From: Clostridia bacterium
GTDB taxonomy: Bacteria; Bacillota; Clostridia; UMGS1840
Assembly (NCBI GenBank): GCA_017468465.1
Contig: JAFUIN010000020.1
Location: 1-43,830 of the forward strand
Length of the DNA stretch: 43,830 nucleotides
Direction: 5' to 3'
Shown piece after piece: positions 42,590 through 43,830 of the stretch. The position numbers and the translations under genes were made by a program. Position 1 is the stretch's first letter. The number at the start of each line of letters is the position of its first letter. The notes under the pieces are model-generated. The model was not told the origin of the DNA and did not search any database. It saw only the letters and a list, made by a program, of their open reading frames with translations.

Positions 42590-42628
42590 ATCTATCACAT
42601 CCTTTTTCTTACAGAATTATCAATTTAC

Positions 42629-43830
42629 TTACGGACGGCAGCATTTTTTATATTTCTTGCCGCTACCGCAGGGACAAGGGTCATTGGGACCTACCTTTTC
42701 CTGCGAACGAGCAGGCGATTTTTTCAAACTTCCGTCTCCGTGAGTTGCCATTTGAGGTGTAGCAACCTGACGGCGTTCCACCGTCTTCTGAATAGAAACA
42801 TTCAGAACTGTTTTTGCCGTTTCGTCAGAAATGCTTTGAATCATTGCCTCAAACATATCGAATCCTTCAAATTTGTATTCCAACACAGGATCGTGCTGAC
42901 CGTATGCACGCAAGTTAATGCCGTTTTTCAGCTGATCCATGTCATCAATGTGATCCATCCACTTGCGGTCTACAACGGTTAATAACACAACACGCTCAAT
43001 TTCACGGATATGTTCTCCAAACTCTGCTTCTTTTGCTTCATACTTTTGAAGTGCCATATCGGTAATAATATTCTTCACTCTGTCTTTGGTAACTTCTTCC
43101 AAATCCAACTCATCAGGCTGGAACGGATTCTCCGGAGTGGTATATACCACATTCACAACATCTGCCAATCCGCTAAAGTTCCAATCATCCGGATATTCAC
43201 TGGCACCGCAGAACTGCTCCACTGTCATATGAACGCTGTCACGAATCATCTTGACAATGGTATCACGGATGCTTTCACCGTTTAACACCTGCTGACGCTG
43301 TGAATAGATAATGCCTCTTTGCTGATTCATAACATCGTCAAACTGAAGCACATGCTTACGGATACCAAAGTTTCTTCCTTCCACCCTTTTTTGAGCGCTT
43401 TCAATAGCTTTGGTCAGCATATTGTGCTCAATGGGTTCATCTTCGGGAAGCCCTAAGGTTTCCACCAAAGCACGCACACGTTCCGAACCGAACAGCTTCA
43501 TCAGTTCATCTTCCAAAGATAAGAAAAATTTGGTGTAGCCCGGGTCTCCCTGACGTCCTGCACGACCACGGAGCTGATTGTCAATTCGTCTGGATTCATG
43601 ACGTTCAGTGCCGATGATGCAAAGACCGCCGGCATTTACTACAGCTTCCTTTTCTTCTTTCAACTGATCAGAATATTTTTTCAATGATGCAGAATATTCT
43701 TCTCTGGCACGCAGAATTTCTTCGTCTTCCGTATGTGCAAAGCCGGTTGCCTCGGAAATGATGTGTTCTTCGTATCCGGCTTTTACCAAATCGGTTTTAG
43801 CAAGATATTCTGCATTCCCGCCAAGCATAA
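42629..43830 (-). CDS. secA: Preprotein translocase ATPase SecA, C-terminal part (truncated by window edge)
   Basis: About 400 C-terminal residues of SecA, the motor that pushes unfolded preproteins through SecYEG. Visible are [20 protein letters not shown] with GRQGDPG (helicase motifs V-VI), the helical scaffold and wing domains with [15 protein letters not shown], and the zinc-binding tail [15 protein letters not shown] for SecB or ribosome contact. The start is outside the window. The prfB start follows about 40 nt after the stop with no terminator, so secA-prfB-prfA probably form one unit. Confidence 0.96.
   Translation of the reverse strand, partial: MLGGNAEYLAKTDLVKAGYEEHIISEATGFAHTEDEEILRAREEYSASLKKYSDQLKEEKEAVVNAGGLCIIGTERHESRRIDNQLRGRAGRQGDPGYTKFFLSLEDELMKLFGSERVRALVETLGLPEDEPIEHNMLTKAIESAQKRVEGRNFGIRKHVLQFDDVMNQQRGIIYSQRQQVLNGESIRDTIVKMIRDSVHMTVEQFCGASEYPDDWNFSGLADVVNVVYTTPENPFQPDELDLEEVTKDRVKNIITDMALQKYEAKEAEFGEHIREIERVVLLTVVDRKWMDHIDDMDQLKNGINLRAYGQHDPVLEYKFEGFDMFEAMIQSISDETAKTVLNVSIQKTVERRQVATPQMATHGDGSLKKSPARSQEKVGPNDPCPCGSGKKYKKCCRP

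Noticed and set aside
41473-42598. prfB as a frameshifted pseudogene
   Set aside because: The break is at the family's known programmed site, at codon 26, with an internal Shine-Dalgarno and a CUU slippery codon, and the rest of the gene is intact.
1-43830. CRISPR array, prophage or rRNA genes
   Set aside because: I found no spaced direct-repeat array, phage structural genes or rRNA sequence on either strand.

Overview
The window looks like a chromosomal segment of an anaerobic, low-GC Clostridia-type Bacillota, possibly a gut lineage. The basis is the gene content: AddAB recombination nuclease, MltG, RpiB, an SLH-domain surface protein, a VanY-type peptidase, firmicute-style GlnQ/P/H transport, strong AGGAGG-type ribosome binding sites and TTGACA/TATAAT promoters. 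Many oxygen-sensitive Fe-S and flavin proteins point to strict anaerobiosis. No species can be named from the sequence alone.

Left edge (1-3241). The window opens inside an insertion sequence: the first 12 codons of an IS30-like transposase (minus strand), with inverted repeats around its start codon, next to a GC-rich hairpin repeat. Then come a double-ACT/metallo-beta-lactamase fusion protein, a structured intergenic region that may encode a small RNA, and an AspT/YidE-type exchanger.

Redox operon (1985-12261, minus strand). This is the highlight. One promoter, followed by a near-consensus Rex (NADH-sensor) operator, reads hdrB-hdrC-hdrA-floxD(mvhD)-floxC-floxB-floxA-frdB-frdA and then the AspT-like exchanger. 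Gaps are -13 to +21 nt, except for a 78-nt hairpin-bearing gap before the exchanger. The gene set predicts a soluble NADH-oxidising, flavin-based electron-bifurcating Hdr-Flox complex. A soluble fumarate reductase-like FrdAB would be the high-potential acceptor, so fumarate reduction would drive ferredoxin reduction, with a dicarboxylate exchanger supplying substrate or exporting product. No membrane anchor subunit is present.

Middle (12403-25505). A neurotransmitter:sodium symporter with a perfect consensus promoter, a small Cys-rich membrane protein, a stand-alone E2/CAT-fold protein lacking the catalytic His, an AEC-family carrier, the addB-addA nuclease-helicase genes (AddB without a Walker A lysine), a small TSCPD protein, a stalk-domain/VanY carboxypeptidase, and two tRNA-Ser genes (GCT and TGA) behind one consensus promoter.

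Right half (25607-43830). A polar amino acid ABC transporter; a six-gene operon (ICMT-like methyltransferase, EamA, two tandemly duplicated HAD phosphatases, MFS, EamA); galE followed by an SLH-domain surface protein; a divergent flavodoxin-like gene; an envelope cluster (UgtP-like glycosyltransferase, rpiB, CPBP protease, mltG); and secA-prfB-prfA. prfB carries a programmed +1 frameshift whose in-frame stop is UAA rather than the usual UGA, and prfA follows 1 nt after prfB.

Stretches over 300 nt without a protein gene are 1661-1984, 12081-12402, 16364-16725 and 25006-25606 (tRNAs); each is described in the feature list.
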